64,000 nucleotides of DNA from Poecilobothrus nobilitatus. Its lineage: Eukaryota; Arthropoda; Insecta; Diptera; Dolichopodidae. The notes under the pieces were generated by a model that had not been told where the DNA came from, did no database searches, and was given only the letters and a program-made list of their open reading frames with translations. Below, piece by piece: positions 10,201 through 23,400 of this stretch; the stretch's first letter is position 1; each line of letters begins with the position of its first letter. The position numbers and the translations under genes were made by a program. The stretch covers positions 157,083,271 through 157,147,270 of the forward strand of contig OX352773.1 in NCBI GenBank assembly GCA_947095535.1, given 5' to 3'.

Positions 10201-13200
10201 ATTCACCTTACTTATCTTTACTTATTGTAAAACAAATTTTTAATTTATGAAATACAAAAGCAAGGTGGGCAGATAAAAAGGATAATAGGTTAACATCACC
10301 AAATATTTAACTTTTACAATCATTCTATATAAGGCTTTTTATTTTGAGTTTTTACGGACAAACATTTTAAAATGCTCAGATCCTAATTATTTCCAAAAGA
10401 CTTGTTGAAATTTGGCCAATTATAATACCTTTCAAATGTTGCATAAGTTTATATAAAAAATAAACCATTTTAAATATTTCAAATATGTGATGGAAAATGT
10501 TAGAAAATTTCTTTCAAAATCAAAAACTTCGAAAAAATGGTTTATTTTTTGCTATTCCTTGTTTTGTCCTCAGGGAAAATTCTTTATATATTATATAAAT
10601 TTTGTTTTTGTTATTTAATTCTTTTACTTTACTAGAATATTATGAAAATATTTATATAAAATAATTAAAATTAACAGGAGAGCTCAAAAATAACAAAAAA
10701 GGTCATGGTAAAAATGATTTTATTAAAAATTATTATGAAAAGATAAATTATGATTATATTTAAAATATTATCTGAGACCATCTATAATAAAATAAGGAAA
10801 AATGAAAAAAAAAATTCCTTACAGGCAAAATAATTTTAGAATTTTCTCAACTTTTTTTTTAATTATAATTTATAAGTGAAAAACAACAAAAATAAAAGTT
10901 TTATATTTATTTTTCCTTAATATTAATGTGTTTTTAAATTATTTTGAATTTTAATTTTGTAAATTAATTAATTCTTTAAAATAAATCTATTCTTTATTAA
11001 TACTTTATCCTTTTTATTTTCTTCCTTGTGCAAAAAAACAACCATACCTCCTATATTATTATATTCAAAAGTCAATGAACTTTTGTAAGGATATTGAGTA
11101 ACCTTTTCTTAAAAACTGTTATATTTGTTTTTGATATATGGTATTGTTATATTTTATTTAATTTAATAGTACCTCAAGCAATATTGAAATCGTAAGTTCT
11201 ATAGGAATTTTTTTAATCAACCATCTAATAGAATATATTTTTTTGGCTAAAAGTTCTGATCCTAAATTATCCTATACATTCCATTTTATACTATGATCCT
11301 AATTATTGACTCAGAACTTTTATACTTAATCCTTGAGATCTTGAATAATAAAAAATAACTTACCTGTACTAAATTTTAGCTTAAATAAAACTCTTCTAAA
11401 TTGATTTTGAAACTCAAATGCGAATCTTGAAATTTATTCCCTCGATATCTTCTTAAATTTGAACGTGGACATAGTAAATCGGATATTAGCCACAAAAAGT
11501 AGAATAAAATATTTTAACCGGCACAAAATTTTAAAAGTAAATAGAACGTGAACAGAAAGTAAAACTGCAATAAAGTTTCTACACAAATTACACTACTTCT
11601 ACAAAATCTATAAAATATAGAATAGAAATAATGTACGGTCCTTTATAATTGAGTCCTTTATAACTACTTTAACAGTAGCATTGTTATATTGCATCCTTTA
11701 AATTTTACCTACTGCTAATGCTAATGTATTATAAAATATTAATTAATTTTTAATTTTTTTAATCCCAAAATTTTATTAAAAACTTTAGAATAGAAATCGT
11801 TTCAATTAAAATTAATATAACAATCTTTTAAATTCTCTTCTATTACATTCTAGTAATTTTACATTGAAATATTTCGAATTTGAACAAATTCTTTCAAATA
11901 AAATTTAAAAAAATTACTATAATTTTCAAACTAGCATTTTTCAATTCCAAAATTACAGTCATTGCTTTTTTTTTTTTGTTTTTTTTTTCAGGGAAAATGA
12001 ATTACCAAATTTAACGATAATTTTTACAAGATGTGATATTTTACACAAACTTTCATTCAAAGATAAAAACAAAATACCTATTCATTATTTAAATTACAAA
12101 ATAAAATTGAAATTTTAAATATTATATCGGCTCAACAATTGCAGTAGCTCATTTTTTCGAATTATAGTTTTTAATAGTTAGTGTTTCGTCCTTTAACGCT
12201 ACTGAACCATCTTCAGTACATTATGTAGTGTTAAATTGGCTAAACAACTTCTACAAGTTTGAACATTTCCGATTAGTACTATGCTTAAATTAAGTTTTAT
12301 AAAAACACATCTGTGAAGTATAAAACTAATCGAAAAATGTCCGTAAAAATATTTTTTAAAATGAAGTTTTAAAAAGAAAAAAATATTTATTTTTTTATTA
12401 TTCATTTTTCTCACTGTAGAAAATATTTCTAGTAGATATAAAAGCACCACTTTGATGAATCAAGGTAGTAAGAAAAATCTCCTGCCCATTATTGAACAAT
12501 AAACAAGAGAGTTTACAGGTGTTGATATTTAATATTTTTGTAGAATATTCCAATCAATTTTATTTAGTACTTGCAATTTTTCTTCCTTCTTATTTGAGTT
12601 GTTTTGAATGATTCGGAATTCAGAGGTAATTTTTTTCCAAAAACATTCTTAAACAAATTTTAACACTTCTAAGCTGTATGAACATCTAAAATAAATTGTT
12701 TTAGACAATTTAAAAGTCAAACTGAAGAGACGAATTAATGGTATCATAAATTCTTAATATTAATCCATATTCTTATTTATATCTTGTAATATTATGGAAA
12801 AATTTTAAAAATGGAATTTTTTCTTTTTTTTTTTGTGATTATTAATAGTTTTAAAAGATAGAAACAAAATTTTATAGTGATTCATTAAAAGTTTTATACT
12901 AAAATATGACAGTAAAGATTTTAATTATTATTACATAGTTTTTTAATAAATGTAATGGCGATAATGTTTGTTTTTATTTTTCGTTTAACTTTTTTATCCC
13001 GAAAGAAATTTTATGATAGTTTTAAAGAAAATAGCATAAAAATATTTAATATCCTTTGCTATATTATATTTTATGTTACAATTTCCCGTAGGATAGTATT
13101 CTATGAAAATGTTAAAACATGTTTGGTTTAAAACTGTTGTTTTTTGGCACGTTTGTTTTTTTTTTTTGTTTTTGTCTGCAATATTTAAAAGAAAAAATAA

Positions 13201-16200
13201 TATAAAAAATGAAATATAAATTTAAATAAAATTTAAAGATTTCAAAGTCTCAAATTCCGTTTTCGAACCAAAAAGTTTCGAAACACAAAAACTAAATTTT
13301 CTGGTTAAAAACTATATTTTTATGAAAAATATTCAGTTTTTAGTAGAGAAGCAAAAATGATATCAAAATATGCTTAAAATAGTGAATAAACGACTGGAAA
13401 GGATAGAAAAACCCATTTAAATATTTTTAAAAGCTGAAAGAGTCAAAAAAACTTAACTTAACCTTGTTTATAGGAACATAATATAATTATAATAGTATAG
13501 GTATTTTTCACTAAAATTTTATTTATTGCGTTTTGTATAACATGTCTAGATATAAGTCAAAATTTAAAAATTGAATTCAATAAAATCAAAAACTTAAAAA
13601 TGTTATACACACATTCATTATTTTTAAGCCCCTTAAAGTATGCAAACAACAAATAATATTTTGGTCCTAAATAAAATGCAGTTTCCGTTTATCAAATGCA
13701 GTGTAAATTATATGTATATTGTATTGTTATATGTACAAAACAAATAATATTATTCTATAATAACTTAATAATAGTATTCAAACTATAATAGCCTTAGTAG
13801 TCGATAAATCGATAAACCGATAAATACAATTTTGTTCGATTCTCTTGTTATCTCAGAAAAATTGATAATTTCTTGATGGAAAAAAAATGTTTACTTATAA
13901 TTTACCTTTTTAACCAAAATCTCCTTACAATCGTTAAAACAAATCTCTATACAATTTAAAATCAGGAAAATAATAAAAACAGAAAATCTAAAAGAAGTTC
14001 AGTACGTAGGTATCTACGAGCAAAAAAAAAACATACTCGTTATAAATTTTTACACATTTGTTTTTCTAGTTTTTAAGCACTAATATGATAAGCCAATCTA
14101 AGCTTTTACAGTTTTCAGACATAAGAATAACATTGTTTTAAACAAATGTTCTTAAATTCCTGTGGAAATAGCTTTCAGACTTTTTTTTTTAATTGTATTT
14201 TAAAAAAAAAAAAATAATAGAAGGAAATAAAATAAATCTGTTAAAAACACTTAAAGAGGTGGAATTAGTTTTTTTTTTTATAAATTGTTAATTCTTGTAA
14301 TTAAAGAACTTAAAAAATCATAATTTTTTTTTTGAAACATTTGAACTTTTTATTGCTTTAAAACTTTGATTTAGAATAGTAGATATAAATCGGCACTTAA
14401 AGTGTATATTATCTATCATTTAGATATCGCCAAACAATATTTTATATATTAGAAGATTGCCTGTTTTGAGTTAATAGGTGGTAGGTAAAGTTAATATATG
14501 GGAGAAGTATGGGTATACGAATGTCCTGCAGGAAAGAATGTATACTAGAAAAATGAGAATGGTTGAAATTGAAAATGACGAAAAGAAATTTAATTAAAAA
14601 TAGTTTATTATTTTTCTTAATTTTTGGGCTTTCTTATAATATATTTAATATATCCTTGGAAAATTAAGAAGAATGAGGAGCTTCTGGAGGATCAACATAT
14701 TTTTATCAATAACACCCTATCTATCTTTTAAACTTCATCAAAAATGACAAAAAAGGAATGCACACTTTGATTAGGATTCTAAACTGGGATAGCATATTAA
14801 CGGTTAATTAGCTTTTTCATCCTATATTCATTATCATTATTTGATTGACCACGATTGTTTTACCTCTGTCAGAAAAAATACAGAATTTGTTTCTTAATAG
14901 TTACTAATTTTTTTAATTATTAATAAGGAATCAGTTTCGTTGTAACTCAAGTTCTCAAGTTCTCAAGTTAGAACTTTTATCTAGTTTAAATTTCTTAGTA
15001 ACAAGCTAATTTTTAAAGTTTTTGAACATTAAAATCATATTGGAAAACAAATTTTATTTTATCGGTCATACCTAGAAGGAGTGTTGTGAATGAAATTGAA
15101 ACACTTTAATATTTAGTCTAAATTAATGAAGCACCTTTCCTTGTATCTTTGGTGTACATAAATTTTATCAATATTGGAATATTTTAATAGTCGAGTTTTA
15201 AAATATATTTTAACAATCTATGCTGGTTTTCCCCTTTTTCTCTTTAATTTAAAAGCTATTTTTTGATTAAGCTCGTTCTCTAATTTTTATATTCACAATA
15301 TTTTTATTTAGCATAAAAAAAAAAATAAAACTTTAAGATTTTTTTGATTTTTGTCTTAATATTAAGATTAATTGTCTGATATTATAGAAAGAAATTACCC
15401 TGAGGCCTTTTAAAAATAATTTTTTGTTCTAATTTTTTGGTTTTTTTTTTTGCTATCAAAACTGATGCCTATTATAATAAAACTTCTGGAATGTACAAAT
15501 GAAATCAAAAACTTTTAAAATATTAAAGTTTTTCTTTTTCCAAGGATATTAATATGAAAAGAAACAAAAAAAATAGGAAAGGACCTATTCTGTAATTTAT
15601 ACAATTTCTTTTTTCCTTAATATCGAAAAGTCAATAATTCCAATATAAAATAATCATTTTCCTTTTATTTTTTTTTTGTACTAGGGATTAAAATGGAAAA
15701 GAAATAACTAGCTGAATCTATAGTTATAAAATTAAGATAGGGAATTAGTCAACTTTCAAAGTAAATTTCTATGGGTATGGTTATTAATAAAAATATAGGA
15801 TATTTTTAAAAAAAGGGTCTGTTGTCCAAATGGAATTAATAAAAGTATAATATTATTCATAAATATTTATTCATATTTAATAAAATGTCAAAAGAAAACC
15901 GGAATGAAACAAATTCTTTTTACTTTTTCCTGGAGCATATATGGGTATTCAAAAAATATATATCATTAATACAAGTTAGCTTCGAAAGTCAATTTTCTAA
16001 GAAAAAAATGTAATTAATAAATCATTCTCAGTTCAATCAAATGTAATTGAAATCTGATACAAAGAAATAATTTTCAACATTTTAACATTTCTTGCCTTAC
16101 AAAATTCCATAGTCACCAACCAGATAGATAAAAAAAAAACTTCCATTGAAATTTAACCATATACTTAGAACATATTCCTTGGATTTTTAAAAATAAATAA

Positions 16201-17141
16201 AATGTTTTGAAATTAGATTTTATTAACCACTAAAATGACGAATTCTAAGAGATAGATTTAAGTAATTAGCTAAACATCACCACCTACCATAAAATAAAAG
16301 TTTTTTGGCCAGAGTTTTTAAGGTCTGTAATGAATCAATTTTAATGCCCATCTCTTTGTCACCAATTCTATAATCAAATTTTATGAGAACACAACTAAAC
16401 ATGACTAAAACAAAAGATTTAAAATGAATCTCTATTTTAGTTAAGATCCTATATATAGTTCAATAATTAGTATTAGGTCCTATAGTTATACTTTAGGATC
16501 AAATTTCAAATAGAAATAGAAAAATTTATTATAAAAAGTGTGTAGGAATAGCTGATATTATTTAATTAAAAATTTATCGCTTTATAATAATTTACTAACA
16601 ATTTTTTGATGCTTTCGTTAAAGATTATTTTAATTAAATAGTTAATAAGATTTTCTGATAATTTATAAAAAAAAACTTAATTTTCAAAATAGCCTTTTAT
16701 TAAAAGTTAAATAATTTTAACAATAATCTTCACAAAAAACATGCAATTAAATTTCAGTTTTGATTTTGCTATTGAAGATATTTAAGAAAAGAACTCAAAC
16801 TCAAATTACTTTTAAGCAAAAGCTCGTTCTGGCTTGAAATTTTTCTTGCTAAATTTAAGGAGTTTTAATGATTTTTTGACTCATTTCATTAAATGCATAA
16901 AAATAAGCTTTAACTCAAATATTAATTTTTCAAACAAAAAATACTCTTTAATTTGTAGATTTTGTTTGAAAAAGTTTGTAAAAAAATTGTAAACTTCAAA
17001 AGAAATATAAAGCCCAGCCCTATAACACCCAGAGCAAAATACATAATGGCAGTTTATAAAAAGACTATCATAATTTTTCAAAAAACACAAAAAGGACATT
17101 ATTATTATTATAGATGCAGACAATGAAGAATATGAGTATGA
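7287..17141. other. Nearly 10 kb without a recognised gene or element
   Basis: Very AT-rich throughout, with A/T runs and short microsatellites such as (AAT)n near 8351-8364. Open frames, for example 12199-12450 and 16881-17123 on the minus strand, show only composition-driven Ile, Lys, Asn, Phe and Tyr. I found no transposase or reverse-transcriptase motif, tRNA-like head or window-internal repeat in it. Old unrecognisable repeats are likely. Confidence 0.5.
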
Positions 17142-17608
17142 GTCATAATATCAAAAGAGAATGATGAAATTATACTAGAAGATAAAAATACATACAAAAA
17201 AAATACAGTAGATCCTACAATGAAACTACAAAAACAAAATAACAACATAATCAACGAATTTCACAAAGACAAAATAATTGATACCTACCTACCTAAAAAA
17301 GAGATTAACGTGCTGCCATTACCTGCCATACCACCAAGACTAAATGGCTTCCCAAAAATCCATAAACCATGTACCTTTAAAGCCTATATCATCTTCTTAT
17401 GACTTACCTAGATATGAATTACCAAAATATATAGGAGAAATATTAAAACAATTAATATTTGACGATTTGAATATAAAAAATTCATTTGAACTAAAAGGCA
17501 AATTACAAAACATAAATTTAGAAGATAATGACATCATGGTTTCTTTAGACGTAGTTTTCTTATTTAGAAACGACGACAGCGACAAAAATTTCCACAACAA
17601 AAACATAT
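17142..17608 (+). pseudogene. Penelope-like element reverse transcriptase relic
   Basis: An open frame from 17142 reads DEIILEDKNTYKKNTVDPT, then continues through NNNIINEFHK and PAIPPRLNGFPKIHKP (to about 17370). After a frameshift it resumes in the next frame with PLKPISSSYDLP, LPKYIGEILKQL, NSFELKGKLQ and DIMVSLDVVFLF (to about 17562). The order LPKIHKP, then RPI-SS, then NSF, then D(I/L)MVSLDVVSLF is the fingers-and-palm start of Penelope-like reverse transcriptases; the final D of SLDVV would be a catalytic aspartate. After FLF the expected TNVP is replaced by RNDDSDK and homology is lost, so the YxDD region and the GIY-YIG endonuclease are absent. The family is assigned from motif memory; another Penelope clade is possible. 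It is a dead fragment, with at least one frameshift and both ends missing. Confidence 0.8.
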
Positions 17609-17934
17609 AAAAAATTCAAAAAATACTTAAAAACTAACAGCCACCCTCAAAGTAATACAGTGTCAACAGTGTCATAAAAAACAACATCAATATATTAAAA
17701 ACAATAGAAATTTACAAAAATATCAACAACAGCCTAGCAAAAAATAATATAACAAACATTGAAAACACAAAGACAAGAGTTGAAAGGAGTTCTTCAAACC
17801 AACTTGGCAACACCTCAAAATATATTCGCATCACATACAAAAATTAACGAATAATCAAAAAACGAGAGAAGAGAGAATGGATAGAAATATATTTTTTTTT
17901 GTTTTGTTTTTTTTAATTCATTTCCCTGTTATAA
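17609..17934 (+). other. A-rich flank of the Penelope relic
   Basis: A-rich sequence with Asn/Lys-rich possible reading such as NINILKTIEIYKNINNSLAKN near 17670-17750. This may be further decayed sequence of the same element, but no motif confirms it. Confidence 0.35.
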
Positions 17935-18010
17935 CATGTCACATTGTCATATAATCGTGATAAAGAAATACACAACCTTTAACCCCTTTTTATACGTGGC
18001 TGTAAATATC
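17935..18010 (-). mobile_element. SINE1 fragment, inverted tail
   Basis: Read on the minus strand it gives CGATATTTACAGCCACG, then AAAGGTTGTGTATTTC and a TGACAATGTGACA end, a diverged version of the SINE1 tail. It points away from the full copy at 18041, so the two form an inverted pair about 30 bases apart. Confidence 0.55.
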
Positions 18011-18040
18011 GTATCGTATTGTATGCTAATTTTATATTGG

Positions 18041-18205
18041 AGGCCTCGGTGGCCTAGTGGGTAAGAGCGTATAAAATACGCTGTAAACGCCGAAGGAGTG
18101 TGGATTCGAATCCCACACACGTTGTAAGGGTTATTCCTTCTTACGACATGTGTGTATAGCCACGCCTGAACAGGAAAGGCTGTGTAATTTGCTGTCCACA
18201 TTTAA
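18041..18205 (+). mobile_element. SINE1, full-length copy
   Basis: A short tRNA-derived retroposon transcribed by RNA polymerase III and mobilised by a LINE (family knowledge). The A box TGGCCTAGTGG at 18050-18060 is a perfect consensus match; the B box at 18103-18113 (GATTCGAATCC) matches 10 of 11. Between them is the hairpin AGCGTAT-AAA-ATACGCT. The tail hairpin is GTTGTAAGGG / TTCTTACGAC, where three changes relative to other copies leave G-T wobble pairs. It ends TGCTGTCCACATTTAAAAAAG. This is the best copy for defining the family head in this window. Confidence 0.88.
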
Positions 18206-18559
18206 AAAAGTTTTTATTTTTTTTGAATTTAAAAATTATTGACCAAAAAAGCCGTTTTCATAATAAATTTTCTTTGTATTTTTTCTTAAAAAAAAAAATT
18301 TAAGTTTGACTTGAGTTTAAGCATAAAACTAAGCATTCGACCCATTGATTTGGAAAAATTACAATTAATATTTAAAGGAATTTTTTTTTTAAATTAATTA
18401 TTCTTTTTTTTTTTTAAGTTCAGAATGGGCTTCATATATATCCTCGGGAGGTACTTCCATATAAGGGGGTAGAGTTACGTAATACCGTATGATGTCAATG
18501 GTACTGTATGATTGTACGGTACGATTCCGAATATATATGACATTGGTTGCGCAAACGCA

Positions 18560-18865
18560 ATCTACTGGCCAAAAAATTCATTACAATTAAAAAAAATAAA
18601 AAATTTTTTTAGGTAACGGTAAATGGTAGAGAACTCGTTTTTCTTTTAGTTTGTAGGTCTTTATATTCTGAAAAAAAAAAAATTTTAAAGAACAATAACC
18701 GGTTCTCTAGAAAAACCAGTTTTAATGAATTTTAAGATGCTTTTGTTGTTTTACCGTTATTTGAATAACAGTATATGTGCACATTAACTAAAATTTTTTC
18801 TTCTTGTAGAGGAATGTCAGACAATTTTTTATAAACTTGTCCAAACAAAAGTTGCCTGCAAAATG
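18560..18865 (+). repeat. Dispersed repeat shared with 5700-5849
   Basis: Has CATTACAATTAAAAA, then TTAGGTAACGGTAAATGGTAGA, and ends near TTGTCCAAACAAAAGTTGCC, matching the order seen at 5.7-5.85 kb. The copy here is longer, with an extra segment containing CCGGTTCTCTAGAAAAACC. Confidence 0.5.
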
Positions 18866-19566
18866 GTGAAAAAGGCTTTATTAAAAAACGAGGAAGAATA
18901 CAGTTGACTTTGTCAACTCTTAGATACCCGTACGAACCGTTAGTATGTTAACAGCCTGTCACTGCTCACAATATTATTTTTTTAATATTTTAGTATTTTA
19001 AAATAATTTGGGTGAATTTTATAATTTCTAGAACTTATGGGTTGTACATGTATTCAAACTATATGTTTATATATACATTCTTCTAAAGCAGATTCTAACC
19101 TTCCACATAACGATTATCAATCCAAAACTTTTTCAAATATTCTATAGTAACATTTAATACTAAGCGGTAAATGTATATTAAATTTACTTAGTACAAAATA
19201 GTAAATATAATTTTAAATATTATATTATATTATATTTAAATATTCCATTGACAGAATAATTTCTTATAAGTACAATAAAATACATATATGTATGTAAATA
19301 CGGCGCTATATAATATACATCTATACTCTTATCATTCATTCACTAGTGACATATACGATATGTAAATAAACATGATATTATATAAGTATGTATATATATC
19401 AATATCATATAAATAATAATAAAAATTCTTCAAGCAACCGTTATGTTGTTTATTTATTTACATTTTTATGTACTACGCATTATATCCTCAACAATTTCAA
19501 ATTATCGAGTAAAACAAAATGGAAAAAATTCGTTTTAAAGAAATTTGTTCGAAAATTTGAAAAAAT

Positions 19567-20110
19567 CAACTAACACTTTCGTCAATTATAAAGTAACCCT
19601 ATATTATTAAAAAAAGTTGTTAACAGAAATAAGAGTATAATGTTGAAGCTTCAATTTTTGTGTATTACTTCAAAAAAATTTTAACAGGTGTTCAAGTTAC
19701 AGGTGTTTAAAAATAGAAAATTTTCAGTTTTTGACGCCTTACAGCTCCTAAACGGGGGGTGATACAAAAAAAATTTCTGAAATGACTCATACTTATTTTC
19801 AAAGATCTAACTTCTGTCAAAATTTCAAGTTTCCAACTTTAACCGTTTAGAAGATGGAAGGGTTAAAGAATTTTGCAAAATTTGAGTTTCGCATAACGGT
19901 AAATTAAGACACCGTATACCAAAAATATATATTTATTGTATATATACTTTTAAAGCTAATGAAAATAGTAATCGTTTGGCTTTTTCAAAATGAAGATATA
20001 CCTTATACAACTTGTGCTATAACAATTTAAATATAGAGCTTTTTTGAACCTTTGGGGAGCTGTAGCTCCGTAACGGGTGGGGCTACAAAAAAAAGTTATT
20101 AAAAATAAAA
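19567..20110 (+). repeat. Family B-like interior of family A copy 1
   Basis: Contains the family B series of words: ACACTTTCGTCAATT, GTTGAAGCTTCAATTTTTG, CAAGTTACAGGTGTTTAAAAATAG, TTTCGCATAACGGTAAA and GAGCTGTAGCTCCGTAACGG, in the same order as at 24.5, 32, 48 and 57 kb. Families A and B therefore share a large 3' part. Confidence 0.65.
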
Positions 20111-20322
20111 TTAATATTTTTGTGAGATCTATCAGTAGTTAAAATTTCATAGCTCTATTGCAAAAAAAATGTGGGGATCTAAAAGTTAGGTGTTTGAGAG
20201 CTACCCTAAGGCTTGGTCCAAACTCAACCAAAAATAGGGAAAGGGAACCTACAAATTACTCCCAAAATATTTTGTGTAAATTTCAAGATTCTAGCTTTCT
20301 TAGTTTTTGAGTTAGCGTGCTG

Positions 20323-20352
20323 ACGGACGGACGGACGGACGGACGGACGGAC
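20323..20352 (+). repeat. (GGAC)n tetranucleotide run
   Basis: Seven to eight tandem GGAC/GACG units at a fixed position in the family A 3' core, just before ACATGGC. The same run is longer in copy 2 (30910-30950), so the array length varies between copies. Confidence 0.85.
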
Positions 20353-20493
20353 ATGGCTCAAAAGTCTTAGAATTTTTTTCTGATCCGATCCATACCTTTG
20401 AAGGTATATCTAGCTCGCTTATTTCGAGGTGTTACAAACGGAGGAGTAATTTTATTATACCCGATCCTATCGTACGGGTATAACAAAGTCAAC

Positions 20494-23400
20494 ATTTTTA
20501 TATGACATAATGCAGCTATATACAATTTTCCGTCCTGGCTCAAATTATCTTTTATCTTTGTTTTTTCTAAGAAGTATTAATGTTTCTTATTTTATTAAAA
20601 TTTATAAAACTAGGTTTTATTATAATACCTAACTATATTTAAAGAATTTGTATTGTTTTGCATATTGATAATATGGATAAATATATAGTTACAGTTCTTT
20701 TATTATAAGATGCATGTTTCGATTACCGTCATGTTACATCGTGCTATATACGTAAAAATTATTTTGTTTTGTAACTTAATGAGTATTAAAAATTTGAATT
20801 CCTAAAATTATGAAACTGAAAAGTACCTACTTATCATTTTTATATTATTTTATTTATTTAGAACTACTACAATATTATGAAAATATGCAACATTAAAGTT
20901 AACATTTAGCCAGTAATTTGTAAATAGAAATTAGGTACTTATATAAAATAAACTCGTGTAAGTTTATAATACCTGTATAATATAATATGAATTACGTAAT
21001 TAAAACTAATTTAGAATTTTAATTTTTTTTTTATTTGAATTCTAATATTCAGGAAAAAACAAGGAATAATTCTAACTTTAAAATTTTTACACAAAAACTT
21101 TTTTATTTGATTTTCACCTTAAAAGGTTAAAATGTTACCGTCATTTGCTCTTCATATTTAGTAAGTTAATTATTTTTAATGAATTTATTAGAAAGAATTC
21201 ATAGCTTTTATAGATAGAAAGAAAAACTAAATATTTTGAAGGTAAATATTAATTTAATAAAAAATTTTTACTTGAGAAAAAGTTTTACTTTAACATTTTG
21301 TTTTTATTACTACATGATACTTTCATAGTTTTTATGAAAAGGTAATTATTTTTTTAGATAATAAAACGTATTATGTTTATTACTTGTGTTTAGTTTACTT
21401 TTAAAATCATAACGTACATAATGACGAACTAATTGTAATTTCCTAATTTTATTTTTTATATTTAATTCCTTAATAATTTTTTTGGTTTTTATTTGTTATG
21501 TAAAATTTATTGGTTCCACTCCACAAGATTCCTTTAAAATATTAGAGAAAATATTTGAAGAATTAATCCTATTCTAACATTTTTAATCCCTTTAAGCCAT
21601 TTTATAAAACTAGTGTGTGTTATAGTTATCTTAGAGTAACATAAATTATATTTTTTAATCTTTTAAAAAATTTGATATTCCAAAAAATTTTTTCATCTTT
21701 GATTTTAATTTTGATAGAATTTTGAATTTTGACGACAACAAAAAAATATTTTTCTTTATATATTTTTTTCGACTTTTTCTTTAATATTTAAAGTAAGGCT
21801 AAACAGGAACAGAAACATTATCCTTAGAAATTTATTTTAAAATATTATAATCTTATCTTAATCTTGCTGTCAATGCCAAAACAACGTTTTCAGTCAATTA
21901 AAAATACTGGCCAGACCATTCATACATTTTCTATGAAAATTTTACAACATTTCAACAAAAAAAAAAAAAAATTACAAAATTAATTTTTCCATTAGATAAC
22001 AAAATATTTATCAATTTTTTCAGCTGGACTTCGATTAAAGCGAATCGTTACAACTTATTAATAGCTTATTAATTAATAGACGTACAGAAACTTTCTGTAA
22101 CAATATTATTTTAACATTTAATTCCAATTTTGCTGATAATTTAAGTATCTTTCAGTTTCTTTCTTTCAGATCAACATACATAATAACTTCAAAGGGCATT
22201 TAATGCCTTTACATAAGCATTTAAACAATCACAGTTCACTTCACTTTCTTAATATATTTCCACCACTTTCCCTTAGAAAGAAGGGTACAAATTTAAAAAT
22301 TATGTACACATAATATTTTATCCATAAATTTCATAAACATGCCAAGTCACATATAATTAATTGGTTAAAGATGTGTTATAAAAAATAACTCTTTAAAATG
22401 GAAAAAGTTCTGGCCAGATCCTTCCGTTGACAGAAGAATTAAATACCTAATCAACTGTAAAAATTTTTTAAGTACACAAAAAACAATAAAGCATTTGTTA
22501 TAAAATTATACAGGGACAGAACTGACATTGATATTAAATTATTTCTTAATTTAATTTATTTTTTTATTTTTTTCAAACAGTCTTTAGTTTTTTATTCCAA
22601 AATACTAACACGAAAGTTTTATTAAGAAAACCAGCAATAAAATAACAAATATACTACTATTGCAATATTATTTGTATACTATACACTTGTTTAAGATGGA
22701 CGATATAAAAAATGTTACTAAATTATTTCCATTACTTATTACTTAATTATAAATCTAAAATTTGCTTGTCCCTTATATTGAAACTAGAGATAAAACTAAA
22801 CTAAATATTAAAGTAATCCATTAAATTGCATACTTTAAGGCTTTTAATACTTTCTTTTAATTTTTTCATTAATATGTTTTAGATTGGGGCTTTAAGTACA
22901 ACAAAATATTATGTCGTAAATCTTTTTTTTTAATTTAAATTAATAAATCCGTTATGCAAAATTATTCAAGTGATGTTTATTCAAAAAGGATTATCACTTT
23001 AAAGTTAAAATAAATTTTTTTTTTGCAGAAAACAATAATTTTAATAATTTTCTTCAAGTTGTTGTTAAAAAACCGTTCTATAATAAACAAATGCATATTA
23101 TTTTGAAAATATTTTTATAACCAATATTGTAATTTTATTTTTCATTTTATATTCATTTATTTTATATTAAACTGCATATAAATACAGTAAGAAAATAAAA
23201 TATAAAAACAAAACTAGCTCATTAGTATTCAATAAATGTTTCCAATTCAAGTATGGTACAACCAAATCCATTTAGAATAATAATCAGAAACCAAACAATC
23301 TAACATTCAATATAATAATATTATATGGAACAAAAATGAAGAAATCACTAATAATAACATAAATACTTATAATAAAATATAGAAAACCAATATGGTATAT

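Larger units (their letters stand above)
18880..20493 (+). mobile_element. Family A element, copy 1, with inverted ends
   Basis: Begins AAAAACGAGGAAGAATACA, then GTTGACTTTGTCAAC (itself a small palindrome) and ATACCCGTACGA (18924-18935). The right end, 20470-20493, is the reverse complement of GTTGACTTTGT plus TATACCCGTACGA, so the ends form an imperfect inverted repeat with an extra 9-10 bases on the left. The 3' part has a TTTTTGAGTTAGCGTGC lead-in, a (GGAC)n run, ACATGGCTC, TATCTAGCTCG and GTGTTACAAACG. No protein frame. The interior from 19567 matches family B. A non-autonomous DNA element is the most likely identity. Confidence 0.7.

Noticed and set aside
12199..12450. 83-codon minus frame
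   Set aside because: Composition-driven (Phe, Ile, Lys, Leu) with no motif or splice context; expected by chance over this length of AT-rich DNA.
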